Source: Thermus caliditerrae (GTDB lineage Bacteria > Deinococcota > Deinococci > Deinococcales > Thermaceae). From it: a stretch of 32,895 bases of DNA. Of this stretch, positions 14,818 through 23,701 are shown piece by piece. Under the pieces are notes generated by a model. That model was not told the origin of the DNA, ran no database searches, and saw only the letters and a list, made by a program, of their open reading frames with translations. Where the stretch lies: positions 9,054 to 41,948 of the forward strand of contig NZ_JAKEDT010000017.1 of NCBI RefSeq assembly GCF_021462525.1, written 5' to 3'. The translations under genes were made by a program, and so were the position numbers. Position 1 is the first letter of the stretch. Every line of letters starts with the position of its first letter.

Positions 14818-17580
14818 TTAGTCGGGATTTGCCAGGAGGAAGCCCAGGGCCTCGGGGAGGGCCAGGGGAGAAGGGGGAAGGCGCCTTTGCAGCTCGGGGC
14901 AGAAGCGCCCCAGGGCGCGGCCCAGCTGGAAGCGGAAGGGTGGGGGCAAAGGGCCTCGCCGGGCCTCCTCCAGCTTGGCCCAGGCGGCTTCCTTTTCTCC
15001 CAAGCCCAGAAGGGCCAGCACCTCCACCGCCCGGGCCTGGACCAGGAGGCCGGGGTCCTCTAGGGGGGGCAGGGCCACCACCTGGGCCAGGGCCTCCCCC
15101 AGGCTTCCCTCGCGGGCCAGGACCTCGGCGTAGCCCAGGCGGGCCTGGGCCCGGAGGTAGGGATTTTCTAGGTCCAGGAGGGGCTTGAGGAGGGCTTTGC
15201 CCTCGGCGGGGGGTAGGAGGAGGGCTAGGAGGTTTGCGGTGTCCAGCCTTAAGGCGGTGTAGCGGTCGGTGCCCTCCAAGGGGATTTCCGCCAGGAGGCC
15301 TTCCAAGAGGCCTCGGGCGGTGGGGGCGTGGAGCCCTCCCAGGAAGGGAGCCCGGTAGGGTTGTCCTGCCTCCAGGAGGAGGTAAGCCGCCCCCAGGCGG
15401 AAGAGGGTGCGCAGGTGGCGGTAGCGGGCCTCCTTGGGCCGTTCCCCCGTGGTGCGGAAATAGGCTTCAGCCCCTTGCAACAGCGCAAGGGCCTCAAAGG
15501 GGCGGCCCCGGGCCACCTCTAGGATGCCGGCCTCGCTCTGCACCCGGGCCAGGGTGAAGGGGTCCTCGGCCTCGGTAAGGGCCTTGGCGATGGCGCTTCC
15601 TGCCTCTTCGTAAAGCCCTAGGCGCCTCAGGAGGGTGGCGTAGCGGGCCCGCACCCGGGCCACTTCGTCCCTGGGGGCTCCGGCCTCCTCCAGGGCCTTG
15701 AGGCCTTCTTCCATGCGCTCCTTGGCCTCGAGGCGCCCCAAACGCATGAGGAGGTCCCCCATCTGGTAGCGGGCCCTTCCCAGGAGGAGGGGGTCGTGGC
15801 CCACCTGGGCCAGGGCCTCCAGGGCCTCGGGGTAGCGGCCCAGATCCTTGGCCACCAGGCCCCGCCAGAGCTGGACCCTATCCCGCAGGAAGGGGGCCAC
15901 GGGGAGCTTTTGCGCCTCCTCCACGAAGCGGGCCGCCCGTTCGTAGTCCCCTTTCCAGCGCTCCACCGCCGCCATCACCAAAAGCCCCTCTGCCTGGGCG
16001 GTCTCGTCCAGGAGGGTGAGGTCCTCCTTGGGGGGGAGGAGCTCCTCCGCCTCCCGGTAGAGGGCGGCGTCGGCCTTGGCCTCCGCCCCCTTGATGCGGG
16101 CCCAGGTGCGCAAGGAGGAGTCTTCCGCCTGGGAGAGGACCAGGAGGGCTTCTTCCGCCTCGGGGTGGGCGTACTGGCCCAAGACCGCCCGGTAGCGCAC
16201 CACCACCGCCGCCAGGGCCTCGAGGTCCTGCCGGGGCCAGGCTTTGGCCTCCTCCCAAAGGCCGGGGAGGAGGGCTAGGCGGGCGGGGTCTTCCTGGAGG
16301 AGAGCCAGGAGCACCCTGGTCTCCCCTGCCTTCCGGGCGTGGTAGAGCTTGCGGAAGAGGTTTTCCTTGGGAAAGAACCCCAGGGCGAGGCGGTGGAGTT
16401 CCTTGGGGGCCTCCTCGGGGAGAAGGCTTCGGAGGGAGGGGCGCACCAGGCCTTCCCCTACCCAGTCCAAAAGGGCCCGCTCGGCTTGGGAAAGCCTCTC
16501 CAAGGGCCTGCCCAGCGCCTTTTCCAGGAGTTCCAGGGGGAAGGCGGGGTCGGCTTCAGGGCTGAAGGCAGAGAGGGCCAGGACCAAGGGCCTCAAGGCG
16601 GGGTCGTCCTGGAGAGGGGTTTTGGGGTCGTGTTTGGCGGCTTCCAGGAGGACCAGACGGGAAAGCTCCCCGAAGTTGCGCCCCGCCTGGTTCACCAGGG
16701 CCTCCAGCCTTTCCGGGGGCAGGTGGGGGAGCCTCTCCCGCACGAAGCGCCGGGCCTCCTCGCGGCTTGGGGGGGAGAGGGGCTGGTAGGGCAGGGTGGG
16801 GGGTGGCTCGCTCAAAGCGGCCAGGTAGGGGATGCTGAGCCCCTTCAAAAAAGGCTCCAGCCAGGCGGCGAGGCCCTTGTGCGTGCCGTCCGGACCCCTT
16901 AAGAGGAGGCCCTCGAGGGTTCCCTCCACCTCGGCCCGGAGGAGGAGGGGGCGGCCTTCCCGGTTCAGGGCCTTGGCCAGGAGGGTGAGCACCTCTCCTT
17001 CCAAGGCTCCCTGCAGGATGTAGGGCTGGGTGGGGGAAAGCTGGGCCAAAAGCGCCCGCACCTCCTCCGCCACCCCTAGGGCCTCCGCCAGGGGGATGAG
17101 GGCCTGGGCCAGTTCCCCTCCCAGGTTGAGGAGGAAGGGCTCCTTGCCCGGCAGGGCGGAGAGGGCCCGGGAGAGGGCGGAGAGGAGGACCCCCTTCCCT
17201 GTGGCGGGCCCCCCCACCACCACCATCCGGGGGCGTCCCCCGCTTTCCAGCTCTTTGAGGAAGCGGCGGAAGATGCGGCGCTTGTCCCGGCCCAGAGCTT
17301 TACGGGCGCTCTCTAGGAAAAGCTCCGCCGGCGGGGGCGGGGGCGTGAGCCCCGCTTCCCGGTAAAGGTCGGCGATGACCCCGTAAAGCCGCTCCTTCTC
17401 CTCGGGGCTTCCCAGGTCCTTGTAGAGGATGTTGCGCACCGTGCCCGCACGCCCGCCCCGCTCGGCCATGAGGGCTTCCAGCCAGCGCAGCGAGCCCCGC
17501 TTGCCCCGGTGGTCCCGTCCCCGCAGGTGGGGCCGGAGGCCCTCCAGGTAGCGAAGCCAGGGTGTAGCGCTTTCGGACAT
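14818..17580 (-). CDS. Large P-loop ATPase with helical (TPR-like) repeats, STAND-like
   Basis: A 920-aa protein. A helical N-terminus (residues 1-110) is followed by a P-loop GGPATGKG at 123-130 and an ATPase-like region to about 330. No clean Walker B Asp/Glu motif is seen. From about residue 400 to the end there are alpha-helical repeats rich in Ala, Leu and Glu, with TPR-like spacing (for example LGRYPEALEALAQVG, then LGLYEEAGSAIAKAL). This layout fits STAND-type signalling ATPases or LuxR/BTAD-like regulators, but no DNA-binding or effector domain is recognisable. There is no signal peptide. A canonical promoter lies just before the ATG at 17580, giving a leaderless message. Downstream, suf has its own promoter. 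Function unknown. Confidence 0.78.
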   Translation of the reverse strand: MSESATPWLRYLEGLRPHLRGRDHRGKRGSLRWLEALMAERGGRAGTVRNILYKDLGSPEEKERLYGVIADLYREAGLTPPPPPAELFLESARKALGRDKRRIFRRFLKELESGGRPRMVVVGGPATGKGVLLSALSRALSALPGKEPFLLNLGGELAQALIPLAEALGVAEEVRALLAQLSPTQPYILQGALEGEVLTLLAKALNREGRPLLLRAEVEGTLEGLLLRGPDGTHKGLAAWLEPFLKGLSIPYLAALSEPPPTLPYQPLSPPSREEARRFVRERLPHLPPERLEALVNQAGRNFGELSRLVLLEAAKHDPKTPLQDDPALRPLVLALSAFSPEADPAFPLELLEKALGRPLERLSQAERALLDWVGEGLVRPSLRSLLPEEAPKELHRLALGFFPKENLFRKLYHARKAGETRVLLALLQEDPARLALLPGLWEEAKAWPRQDLEALAAVVVRYRAVLGQYAHPEAEEALLVLSQAEDSSLRTWARIKGAEAKADAALYREAEELLPPKEDLTLLDETAQAEGLLVMAAVERWKGDYERAARFVEEAQKLPVAPFLRDRVQLWRGLVAKDLGRYPEALEALAQVGHDPLLLGRARYQMGDLLMRLGRLEAKERMEEGLKALEEAGAPRDEVARVRARYATLLRRLGLYEEAGSAIAKALTEAEDPFTLARVQSEAGILEVARGRPFEALALLQGAEAYFRTTGERPKEARYRHLRTLFRLGAAYLLLEAGQPYRAPFLGGLHAPTARGLLEGLLAEIPLEGTDRYTALRLDTANLLALLLPPAEGKALLKPLLDLENPYLRAQARLGYAEVLAREGSLGEALAQVVALPPLEDPGLLVQARAVEVLALLGLGEKEAAWAKLEEARRGPLPPPFRFQLGRALGRFCPELQRRLPPSPLALPEALGFLLANPD

Positions 17581-17589
17581 ATGTACTAC

Positions 17590-17619
17590 ACTATATCGCT
17601 TTGGTGTGGGATATGTCTA
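17590..17619 (-). promoter_or_regulatory. Leaderless promoter of the 920-aa ATPase gene
   Basis: The -35 is TAGACA (17614-17619), followed by an 18-bp spacer and the -10 TATAGT (17590-17595). The A of the start ATG (17580) is 10 bases after the -10 box, so transcription should begin at or next to the start codon. No Shine-Dalgarno is present. Confidence 0.72.
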
Positions 17620-17642
17620 CATAGAAAAAACAGGGCAAATGG

Positions 17643-17669
17643 AAAACCGCCCCCGGTTTCCGGGGGCGG
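17643..17669 (-). terminator. Rho-independent terminator of aceA
   Basis: Arms CCGCCCCCGG (17647-17656) and their complement (17660-17669) with a 3-base loop are followed on the minus strand by TTTT. The hairpin lies 14 bp after the isocitrate lyase stop. Confidence 0.85.
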
Positions 17670-17682
17670 CGGGGGAGGAGGC

Positions 17683-18999
17683 TCAGTGCACAGGCTCGTT
17701 GAACTGGGCCTCCTCGGTGGAGCCCTTGAGGGCCAGGGTGGAGGCCTCCCCTTGGGTCAGGGCCAGGACCACCTCGTCGAAGTAGCCCGCCCCCACCTCC
17801 CGCTGGTGCTTCACCGCGGTGAAGCCCTGGGCCTGGGCCAGGAACTCCTTTTCTTGGAGCTCCACGAAGGCGGGCATGCCCCGGGCCTTGTAGCCCTTGG
17901 CCAGCTCCCAGGTGTAGTAGTTGAGGGTGTGCCAGCCCGCCAGGGTGATGAACTGGAACTTGTAGCCCATCTCCCCCAGCTCCCGGTTGAACTTGGCGAT
18001 GGTCTCGTCGTCCAGGAACTTCTTCCAGTTGAAGGAAGGGGAGAGGTTGTAAGCGAGGAGCTTATCGGGGAACTCCCGCTTCACCGCCTCGGCGAACTTC
18101 CGGGCCTCCTCCAGGTCGGGCTTGGAGGTCTCCATCCAGATCACGTCGGCGTAAGGGGCGTAGGCCAAAGCCCGGGCGATGCCCGCCTCAATCCCGTTCC
18201 GGACCCGGTAGAAGCCCTCAGGGGTGCGCTCCCCGGGCAGGATGAAGGGCCGATCCCGCTCGTCGATGTCGCTGGTGATCAGGGTGGCGGCCTCGGCGTC
18301 CGTGCGAGCGATGATCACCGTGGGCACCCCCATGATGTCCGCCGCCAGGCGGGCGGCCTGCAGGGTGCGGATGTGCTGGGCGGTGGGCACCAAGACCTTG
18401 CCCCCCAGGTGGCCGCACTTCTTCTCCGAGGCCAGCTGGTCCTCGTAGTGGATGCCGGCAGCCCCCGCCTCGATCATGGCCTTGGTGAGCTCAAAGACGT
18501 TCAAGGCTCCGCCGAAGCCCGCCTCGGCGTCGGCCACGATGGGCACGTACCAGTCCCGGCTCACCTTGCCCTCGGAGCGCTCGATCTGATCGGCCCGCAT
18601 CAGGGCGTTGTTGATGCGCTTCACGATCTGGGGCACGGAGTTATAGGGGTAGAGGGACTGGTCGGGGTAGGTCTGCCAGGCCAGGTTGGCGTCGGCAGCC
18701 ACCTGCCAGCCGGAGAGGTAGATGGCCTCGAGGCCAGCCCGCACCATCTCCACCGCCATGGCCCCGGTGTAGGCCCCGAAGGTGTGCACGTAGGGGCGCT
18801 CATGGAGGAGCCGCCAGAGTTTCTCCGCTCCTCGCTTGGCCAGGGTGTGCTCCACCATCACGCTGGGACGGAGCCGCACCACGTCCTCGGGGCGGTAGTC
18901 CCGCCTGACCCCTTTCCAGCGGGGGTTGGTCTCCCACTCGCGCCGCAGGGCCTCCGCCTCTTGCCGCATCTCCGGGGTGAGCATGCTCAAGGGTTCCAC
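17683..18999 (-). CDS. aceA: Isocitrate lyase (glyoxylate shunt)
   Basis: A 438-aa enzyme splitting isocitrate into glyoxylate and succinate. The catalytic loop is KKCGHLGG, with the nucleophile-region Cys at about residue 192. Metal-binding acids lie in [16 protein letters not shown] is conserved, and there are downstream substrate motifs (IIARTDAEA, and [12 protein letters not shown]). The [10 protein letters not shown] segment is also typical. The start is the GTG at 18999, with GGGAGG and a 7-base spacing. It is a single-gene unit with its own terminator. A TACACT -10 candidate at 19042-19047 gives a leader of about 35 bases. Malate synthase is not in the window. Confidence 0.96.
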   Translation of the reverse strand: MEPLSMLTPEMRQEAEALRREWETNPRWKGVRRDYRPEDVVRLRPSVMVEHTLAKRGAEKLWRLLHERPYVHTFGAYTGAMAVEMVRAGLEAIYLSGWQVAADANLAWQTYPDQSLYPYNSVPQIVKRINNALMRADQIERSEGKVSRDWYVPIVADAEAGFGGALNVFELTKAMIEAGAAGIHYEDQLASEKKCGHLGGKVLVPTAQHIRTLQAARLAADIMGVPTVIIARTDAEAATLITSDIDERDRPFILPGERTPEGFYRVRNGIEAGIARALAYAPYADVIWMETSKPDLEEARKFAEAVKREFPDKLLAYNLSPSFNWKKFLDDETIAKFNRELGEMGYKFQFITLAGWHTLNYYTWELAKGYKARGMPAFVELQEKEFLAQAQGFTAVKHQREVGAGYFDEVVLALTQGEASTLALKGSTEEAQFNEPVH

Positions 19000-19179
19000 C
19001 TTGCACCTCCCAGGTGCTAGTCTGGAGGCGGGAAGGCTTCCAGTGTAGTGTGTAAGGCCAAGAGGTTCACACCCAAAGGCGGTGTGTCCCGGTCTTGGCT
19101 ACACCAAGTTGAGGATTCCCCCGCGTAGGCGACCCCACGGGCAGGAGCGGAGGCAGCTTGCCCATACCCCGTTTGGCGC
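19000..19179 (-). promoter_or_regulatory. Upstream region of aceA
   Basis: About 180 bp without a gene. It holds a TACACT -10 candidate (19042-19047) with a poor -35. Just upstream is an inverted repeat, CACACC (19068-19073) and GGTGTG (19081-19086), 7 bp apart. The repeat is placed where an activator or repressor of the glyoxylate shunt could bind. Nothing else is recognisable. Confidence 0.4.
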
Positions 19180-19207
19180 CCTCGCCGGGGCCCAAACCCC
19201 GGCGAGG
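19180..19207 (-). terminator. Hairpin after the NADH/CoA-disulfide oxidoreductase gene
   Basis: Perfect 11-bp arms (CCTCGCCGGGG and complement) with a 6-base loop start 3 bp after the stop at 19211. No T-run follows, so it is a terminator-like structure rather than a certain one. Confidence 0.55.
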
Positions 19208-19210
19208 TGT

Positions 19211-20542
19211 CTAGCGCACTTGCTGGGCGGCGATGAGGAGGGGGTCCCAGACGGGGCTGTAGGGTGGGGCGTAGGCCAGGTCCAGGGCCAGAAGGTCCTC
19301 CACCGTGCCTCCCCGGTGGAGGAGGGCGGCCAGGGCGTCGATGCGCAGGGCCCCGTGGCCTTTGGCCACCACCGCTCCGCCCAGAAGCCTTCCTGTCCCT
19401 TCCTCGTAGACCAGCTCCACCCAGAGGGGCTGGCTTCCCGGGTAGTAGTGGGCCCCGTCGCGGCTTTGGATGAAGGCCTTCTTGGCGCGGAAGCCCTCCT
19501 TCAGGGCCGCCTCCAGGGAGAGCCCGGTGGTGGCCACCGCCAGGCCGAAGGCCTTGAAGATGGCCGTGCCCACCACCCCGTGGAAGCGGGCCTTCTTGCC
19601 GGCGATGACCGCTCCCGCGGTGCGCCCGTGCTTGTTGGCCACGTCTCCAAGCGGCAACCAGTAGGGTCGCCCAAGCACCCGGTGGAAGCTTTCCGCCACA
19701 TCCCCGGCGGCGTAGACCCCTTCCAGGTTGGTGCGCATCTCCTCGTCCGTGGCGATGGCCCCCGTGGGGCCCAGGGCCACCCCCATGGCCTGGGCCAGGA
19801 GGGTGTTGGGCCGGATGCCCGTGGCCACTAGCACCAGGTCGGCAGACACCACGCCTTCCGAGGTCTCCACCGCCTCCACCCGGCCCTGGCCGCGGAGGGC
19901 CTCCACCTTCACCCCGGTCCAGACCTCCACCCCGTGCCGCTCCAGCTCCTCCTTGAGGAGGTTCCCCACCTCCTCGTCCCAGTGGGGGAGAGGGCGGTCC
20001 TTGAGCTCCAAAAGGGTTACCTCCAGGCCCCGCTTGCGGAAGGCCTCGGCCACCTCGAGGCCGATGTACCCCGCCCCCAGGATGGCGGCCCTCTTGGCCC
20101 CTTCCAGGGCCCTTAGGAGGGCCTCCCCGTCCTCCATGCTCCTTAAGGTGTAGACCCCCGCCTGCTCCGTGCCTGGGATGGGGAGAAGGGTGGGCTTGGC
20201 CCCCGTGGCCAGGACCAGGTAGTCGTAGCGGTCCTGGAAGGTGCGCCCCTCCACGTGGTCAAAGACCGTGAGGGTTTTCAGCTCCGGGTCCACGTCCACC
20301 ACCTCGTGGCGGGTGTGGACCTCTACCCCTCCTTTGCGGAACTCCTCCGGGGTGCGGGCCACGAGCCGCTCCAGGCGGGGGATTTCCCCGGAGAGCACGT
20401 AGGGAAGGCCGCAGGCCCCGTAGGAAACCCACCCGGATTTCTCGTAGACCACCACCTCGAGGTCTGGGTTCTCCCGCTTCGCCTTGGCGGCGGCGGAGGC
20501 CCCGCCTGCCACGCCGCCCACAACCACCATGCGCTTGCCCAT
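19211..20542 (-). CDS. FAD-dependent NADH oxidase / CoA-disulfide reductase family
   Basis: A 443-aa flavoprotein. The FAD-binding VVVGGVAGGASAA lies at residues 5-17. The single redox cysteine Cys44 is in SYGACGLPYVLSGEI, as in CoA-disulfide reductase and NADH oxidase/peroxidase. A central NAD(P)H motif GAGYIGLEVAEAF follows. The second FAD motif is VYAAGDVAE, and a C-terminal dimerisation domain carries AYAPPYSPVWDPL. Family members reduce CoA disulfide or O2 using NAD(P)H. A T. thermophilus homologue has been studied as a CoA-disulfide reductase, as I recall. The ATG at 20542 has no ribosome site; a -10 CAAAAT ends 7 bases before it, so the message is probably leaderless. An alternative ATG lies at 20530. 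Confidence 0.9.
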   Translation of the reverse strand: MGKRMVVVGGVAGGASAAAKAKRENPDLEVVVYEKSGWVSYGACGLPYVLSGEIPRLERLVARTPEEFRKGGVEVHTRHEVVDVDPELKTLTVFDHVEGRTFQDRYDYLVLATGAKPTLLPIPGTEQAGVYTLRSMEDGEALLRALEGAKRAAILGAGYIGLEVAEAFRKRGLEVTLLELKDRPLPHWDEEVGNLLKEELERHGVEVWTGVKVEALRGQGRVEAVETSEGVVSADLVLVATGIRPNTLLAQAMGVALGPTGAIATDEEMRTNLEGVYAAGDVAESFHRVLGRPYWLPLGDVANKHGRTAGAVIAGKKARFHGVVGTAIFKAFGLAVATTGLSLEAALKEGFRAKKAFIQSRDGAHYYPGSQPLWVELVYEEGTGRLLGGAVVAKGHGALRIDALAALLHRGGTVEDLLALDLAYAPPYSPVWDPLLIAAQQVR

Positions 20543-20549
20543 GGGGGGT

Positions 20550-20555
20550 ATTTTG
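20550..20555 (-). promoter_or_regulatory. -10 box (extended) of the leaderless NADH/CoA-disulfide oxidoreductase gene
   Basis: The minus strand reads TGG-CAAAAT, then 7 bases, then the start ATG. The TGn extension suits a promoter lacking a good -35. No Shine-Dalgarno lies between. Confidence 0.5.
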
Positions 20556-20586
20556 CCACGGGAGGGGTGGGCGGGATGTCCCGGGG

Positions 20587-20592
20587 TAATAT
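20587..20592 (+). promoter_or_regulatory. -10 box of the restriction-modification cassette (leaderless)
   Basis: TAATAT lies 6 bases before the ATG at 20599. No clear -35 or ribosome site is visible. Confidence 0.55.
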
Positions 20593-20598
20593 GAGGCC

Positions 20599-21009
20599 AT
20601 GCCTTCTCCGGGCGACCGGTTTCGTGACGATGTCAAAGCCTTGGTTGAGCGCGTTATCCGCGAGCTTGGCTTGGAGGAGAGGTTTCGCGTGGTCACAGAA
20701 TACCCCTCGCCCCATGGGAGTGTGATTCGCGAGCAAGGCCGGAAGGTGGATGTTGCGGTTTTGGAGAGAGAGGAGGGTCGGCCGTATCTCTTTTTGGAGT
20801 GCAAATGGCAATCGGGCTCAGGTAGTGCGGAGGATAAGCTTTTTCGCGCAGCCGAGGAGGCGAAGCGTGATCGCCTTTTTGGCGTTCACTCCGTGGTCGT
20901 TCTTGGAGGTGAGGGTTTCGGAGCCAAGATGCGCCGTTGGGCGTTAACGGAAGGCTTTGTTCACGAGGCTTTTTTGGAGGCTTGGTTGCGTAAGTTTTTT
21001 GGGGGATGA
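20599..21009 (+). CDS. Small PD-(D/E)XK nuclease, probable restriction endonuclease
   Basis: A 136-aa protein with the nuclease core GRKVDVAVLE, then RPYLFLECKWQSGSG. Asp51, Glu67 and Lys69 form the D-x(n)-ExK site, and a helix follows (EDKLFRAAEEAKR). Glu18 or Glu35 could complete the metal site. Later strands (VHSVVVLGGEGF) also fit the fold. There is no similarity I can name to a specific restriction enzyme family. It directly precedes a Dam-type methylase with a 4-bp overlap, which is the main reason to call it the endonuclease of a Type II system. The cassette has many A/T third positions, unlike its neighbours. A non-restriction nuclease role is the alternative. Confidence 0.72.
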   Translation: MPSPGDRFRDDVKALVERVIRELGLEERFRVVTEYPSPHGSVIREQGRKVDVAVLEREEGRPYLFLECKWQSGSGSAEDKLFRAAEEAKRDRLFGVHSVVVLGGEGFGAKMRRWALTEGFVHEAFLEAWLRKFFGG

Positions 21010-21839
21010 TTCAGCCCTTGCTTTTCCCTGAACAGGCCGGCCCTCCTTCGGGGAAGGAGCCGAAAAGTTTGCCGCCCCTGCTGAAGTGGGCTGGCGGTAA
21101 GCGCTGGCTGGTCCCGCAGTTGGCCCTCGTTTACCGGTCCCACCGGTCCCTTAGGTTTGTTGAATTGTTTGCGGGCGGGTTGGCAATAGCTTTAGGCCTT
21201 AGACCTGAACGTGCTTTGCTCAACGATGTGAACCCCCATCTCATCAACTTTTATCGCTGGGTGCAACGTGGGCTAAGGATCAGCCTTCCCATGGCTTACG
21301 ACCGCGAACTCTACTATGCCTACCGAGAGAGGTTCAACGAGCTAATCCGGAAGGGTCTCTGGGAAACGGAGGAGGCAGCCCAGCTGTTCTATTATTTAAA
21401 CCGCACCGGATACAACGGGCTGTGCCGTTTTAACCGGAAGGGGGAGTTCAACGTTCCTTTTGGGAAGTACACGTCTGTGAGCTACCGCACGGACTTCTCC
21501 TTGTACCAGGAGGCTTTCCGGGAATGGGTTTTCACGAATGAGGATTTTCGGCGAGTGCCCTTGTCGCCTGAGGATTTCGTCTATGCGGATCCACCCTATG
21601 ACGTGGAGTTTACAGAGTATAGCCCCGGAGGATTCTCCTGGCAAGACCAGGTGGATTTGGCCGAGCTCTTAGCCCAATACCCTGGGCCTGTGGTGATCTC
21701 TAACCAGGCCACGTCCCGAGTGGTTGACCTTTATAGGAGCTTGGGGTACGAGCTTCGTTTTGTTCCTGCTCCCCGACGGATAAGTTGCGATGGAAATAGA
21801 CAAAGCGCTCTAGAGGTGTTGGCTTTAAGAAACCTTTGA
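21006..21839 (+). CDS. DNA adenine-N6 methyltransferase, Dam/D12 class
   Basis: A 277-aa methylase. The SAM-binding region begins [15 protein letters not shown] (residues 25-39) and continues [15 protein letters not shown] (51-65). The Dam-specific [18 protein letters not shown] lies at 131-148, followed by NVPFG. The catalytic DPPY is at 195-198, and [16 protein letters not shown] near the end is also family-typical. Dam/D12 enzymes usually methylate adenine within GATC or related sites; the exact target is not readable here. Its 4-bp overlap with the nuclease gene means one operon. The 3' end overlaps the convergent ABC ATPase gene by 15 bp. Base composition is lower in GC than the flanks, suggesting transfer. 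Confidence 0.92.
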   Translation: MIQPLLFPEQAGPPSGKEPKSLPPLLKWAGGKRWLVPQLALVYRSHRSLRFVELFAGGLAIALGLRPERALLNDVNPHLINFYRWVQRGLRISLPMAYDRELYYAYRERFNELIRKGLWETEEAAQLFYYLNRTGYNGLCRFNRKGEFNVPFGKYTSVSYRTDFSLYQEAFREWVFTNEDFRRVPLSPEDFVYADPPYDVEFTEYSPGGFSWQDQVDLAELLAQYPGPVVISNQATSRVVDLYRSLGYELRFVPAPRRISCDGNRQSALEVLALRNL

Positions 21840-22502
21840 AACTTCTTCCCACACCAGCTTTCCCCCCTTAAGATGCAGGATGCGCTCCGCCCGGGCCGCC
21901 AGCTCCAGGTCGTGGGTGACGAGGATTAAGGTCCGCTCCCGCCCCGCCTCAAAGAGGAGGGAGGCCACCTGCTCTCGGGACTCCGCGTCCAGGTTGCCCG
22001 TGGGCTCGTCGGCGAAGAGGATGGGGGGGTCCAGGGCCAGGGCCCGGGCCAGGGCCACCCGCTGCTGCTCCCCGCCGGAAAGGCGGCTCGGCAGGTGGGA
22101 GGCCCGGGCTTCCAGGCCCACCCTCTCCAGAAGCTCTAAAGCCCGTTCTCGCCTGGTCTTGGGGGGTATCCCGGCGAGGAGCAGGGGGAAGGCCACGTTC
22201 TCCCAGGCGGTGAGGGTGGGGATCAGGTTCCACTGCTGGAAGACGAAGCCCATCCGCTTCAGGCGCACCTCGGCCCGCGCGTCCTCGGGAAGGCGGTGGA
22301 GGGGCGTTTCCTCCAGAAAGACTCCCCCCTCGCTGGGGAGGTCAAAGCCCGCCAGCAGGTTCAACAGGGTGGTCTTGCCGCTTCCCGAAGGGCCCACCAC
22401 CGCGGTGGCCCCCAGGGGGAAGGCGTAGGTGAAGCCCGCTAGGGCCACCACTTCCTTCTCCCCTTGGCGGTAGCGCTTGGTGAGGTTCTCTGCTCGCAGC
22501 AT
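21825..22502 (-). CDS. ABC transporter ATP-binding protein, MacB/LolD type
   Basis: A 225-aa ATPase with Walker A GPSGSGKT (37-44), Q-loop [18 protein letters not shown], signature [15 protein letters not shown], Walker [13 protein letters not shown] and H-loop LVTHD. This sequence type belongs to the MacB/LolD/FtsE group that works with MacB-FtsX permeases. The start is ATG 22502, preceded by AAGGGG; a GTG at 22508 is possible. It follows the permease gene after a 9-bp gap. The 3' end overlaps the methylase gene by 15 bp, a sign that the restriction cassette inserted at its edge. The substrate is unknown; lipoprotein or peptide export is possible. Confidence 0.92.
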   Translation of the reverse strand: MLRAENLTKRYRQGEKEVVALAGFTYAFPLGATAVVGPSGSGKTTLLNLLAGFDLPSEGGVFLEETPLHRLPEDARAEVRLKRMGFVFQQWNLIPTLTAWENVAFPLLLAGIPPKTRRERALELLERVGLEARASHLPSRLSGGEQQRVALARALALDPPILFADEPTGNLDAESREQVASLLFEAGRERTLILVTHDLELAARAERILHLKGGKLVWEEVSKVS

Positions 22503-22511
22503 GGGCACCCC

Positions 22512-23654
22512 TTACACCCTCCCCAGGGCTTCCACCACCGGGATGCGGCTGGCGTTGTAGGCGGGCAGGAGGCCGGCGAAAAGGCCCAGGCTCAAGGCCA
22601 CCAGGAGGGCGAAGAAGGCGAGGCGCAGGGTGATGGCGGAGAGGGCCAGACCCACCTGGGAAAAGGTATAGAGGTTGATGGCGTAGGAAACCATGCCCCC
22701 CAGGGCCAGGCCCAGGGTCCCGCCCAGGAGGGCCAGGAAGAGGGCCTCGAGGACCACCAGCCGGAAGATGAAGCCCCGCCTGGCTCCCAAAGCCCGCATG
22801 ACCCCGAACTCCCGGGTGCGCTCGTACACGGACATCATCACCGTGTTGGCCACCAGAAGCCCGCCCACGATCAAGGCCACCAGGCTGATGCCGAAGCGCA
22901 CCAGGTCGCTGATGCGCAAAGCGCGCTCGGCAAAGCGCATCACGTCCCCCGTGGTCTGGGCTTTGAGGCCTGGGACCGCCTTTTCCAGGTTTCTCGCCAC
23001 TTCCTCCGCCCTTTGTCCCGGTGAGAGGGCTACCAAGACCGCGCTGAAGTTCTGGGTGCCCAGCACCCTCTGCAAGGCCTCCAGGGGCACGAAGATCAGG
23101 TTGTCCGCCAGGCCCCCGCTTTCCTCCAGGATGCCCTCCACCCTAAGGGTCACCTGGGGGGAAAGGCGCAAGGGGCTTTCCAGGGCGAGCTGGCTCCGTT
23201 TGGCCACCTTCCCCCCCACCACCGCACCTTCCGCCTTGGGCACCAGAAGCCCTTCCTTGGCCCTTACCCCGGGGTAGAGGAGGTCCGGCCCCACCCCTGG
23301 GGGCAGGCCCTGGAAGAAGAAGGAGGTCTGGGGGTCAAACCCGCCCCGGCTCAGGAAGAGGGTGGGCACCAAGGCCCTTACCCCTAGGGCCCGGCCCGCC
23401 TCCTCCAGGGCCTGGAGCTGCGCGGGGGTGATCTCCGGGTAAGCGCCGAAACCCAGGCCCTCCGTGCCTTCCGGCACCACCTGGATGGCGGGGCCCACCC
23501 GGGAAAGCTCCTGGAAGAGGGAGCGCCTTAAGCCCTCCCCGAAGGAGAGAAAGAGGACCATGCTGCTGGTGGCGATGAGGACCCCGAGGAGGGTGAGGAG
23601 GCTCCGCACAGGGCGGGCCAGGAGGTTGCGTAGGACCAGGTGGAAGATCTCCAC
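22512..23654 (-). CDS. ABC transporter permease, MacB/FtsX family
   Basis: A 380-aa permease. One TM lies near the N-terminus (about residues 12-35, LLTLLGVLIATSSMVLFL). A large extracytoplasmic MacB_PCD-like domain follows to about 255 (QVVPEGTEG, then RGGFDPQTSFFF). Three TMs form the C-terminal FtsX domain, with the typical ERTREFGVMRALGARR loop. The GTG at 23654 (VEIFHLVLRNLL) is the likely start. The open frame continues 34 codons upstream, but that part reads through the repeat element and is Pro/Gly/Arg-rich, so it is not coding. Paired with the ATPase downstream. Confidence 0.88.
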   Translation of the reverse strand: MEIFHLVLRNLLARPVRSLLTLLGVLIATSSMVLFLSFGEGLRRSLFQELSRVGPAIQVVPEGTEGLGFGAYPEITPAQLQALEEAGRALGVRALVPTLFLSRGGFDPQTSFFFQGLPPGVGPDLLYPGVRAKEGLLVPKAEGAVVGGKVAKRSQLALESPLRLSPQVTLRVEGILEESGGLADNLIFVPLEALQRVLGTQNFSAVLVALSPGQRAEEVARNLEKAVPGLKAQTTGDVMRFAERALRISDLVRFGISLVALIVGGLLVANTVMMSVYERTREFGVMRALGARRGFIFRLVVLEALFLALLGGTLGLALGGMVSYAINLYTFSQVGLALSAITLRLAFFALLVALSLGLFAGLLPAYNASRIPVVEALGRV

Positions 23655-23701
23655 AGGGCCAAGCTTACCCCTTGGGAGCGGGCCGGGTGTGGGGGGGAGC
23701 A

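Noticed and set aside
17509-19020. 503-aa plus-strand open frame opposite aceA
   Set aside because: Shadow of isocitrate lyase, same low-complexity pattern.
19180-19207. Full intrinsic terminator after the NADH/CoA-disulfide oxidoreductase gene
   Set aside because: The stem is perfect but no T-run follows. It is kept only as a terminator-like hairpin with reduced confidence.
20599-21839. Integrated phage or transposon
   Set aside because: No integrase, transposase, terminal repeats or target duplication are visible around the cassette. Only the composition shift supports transfer.
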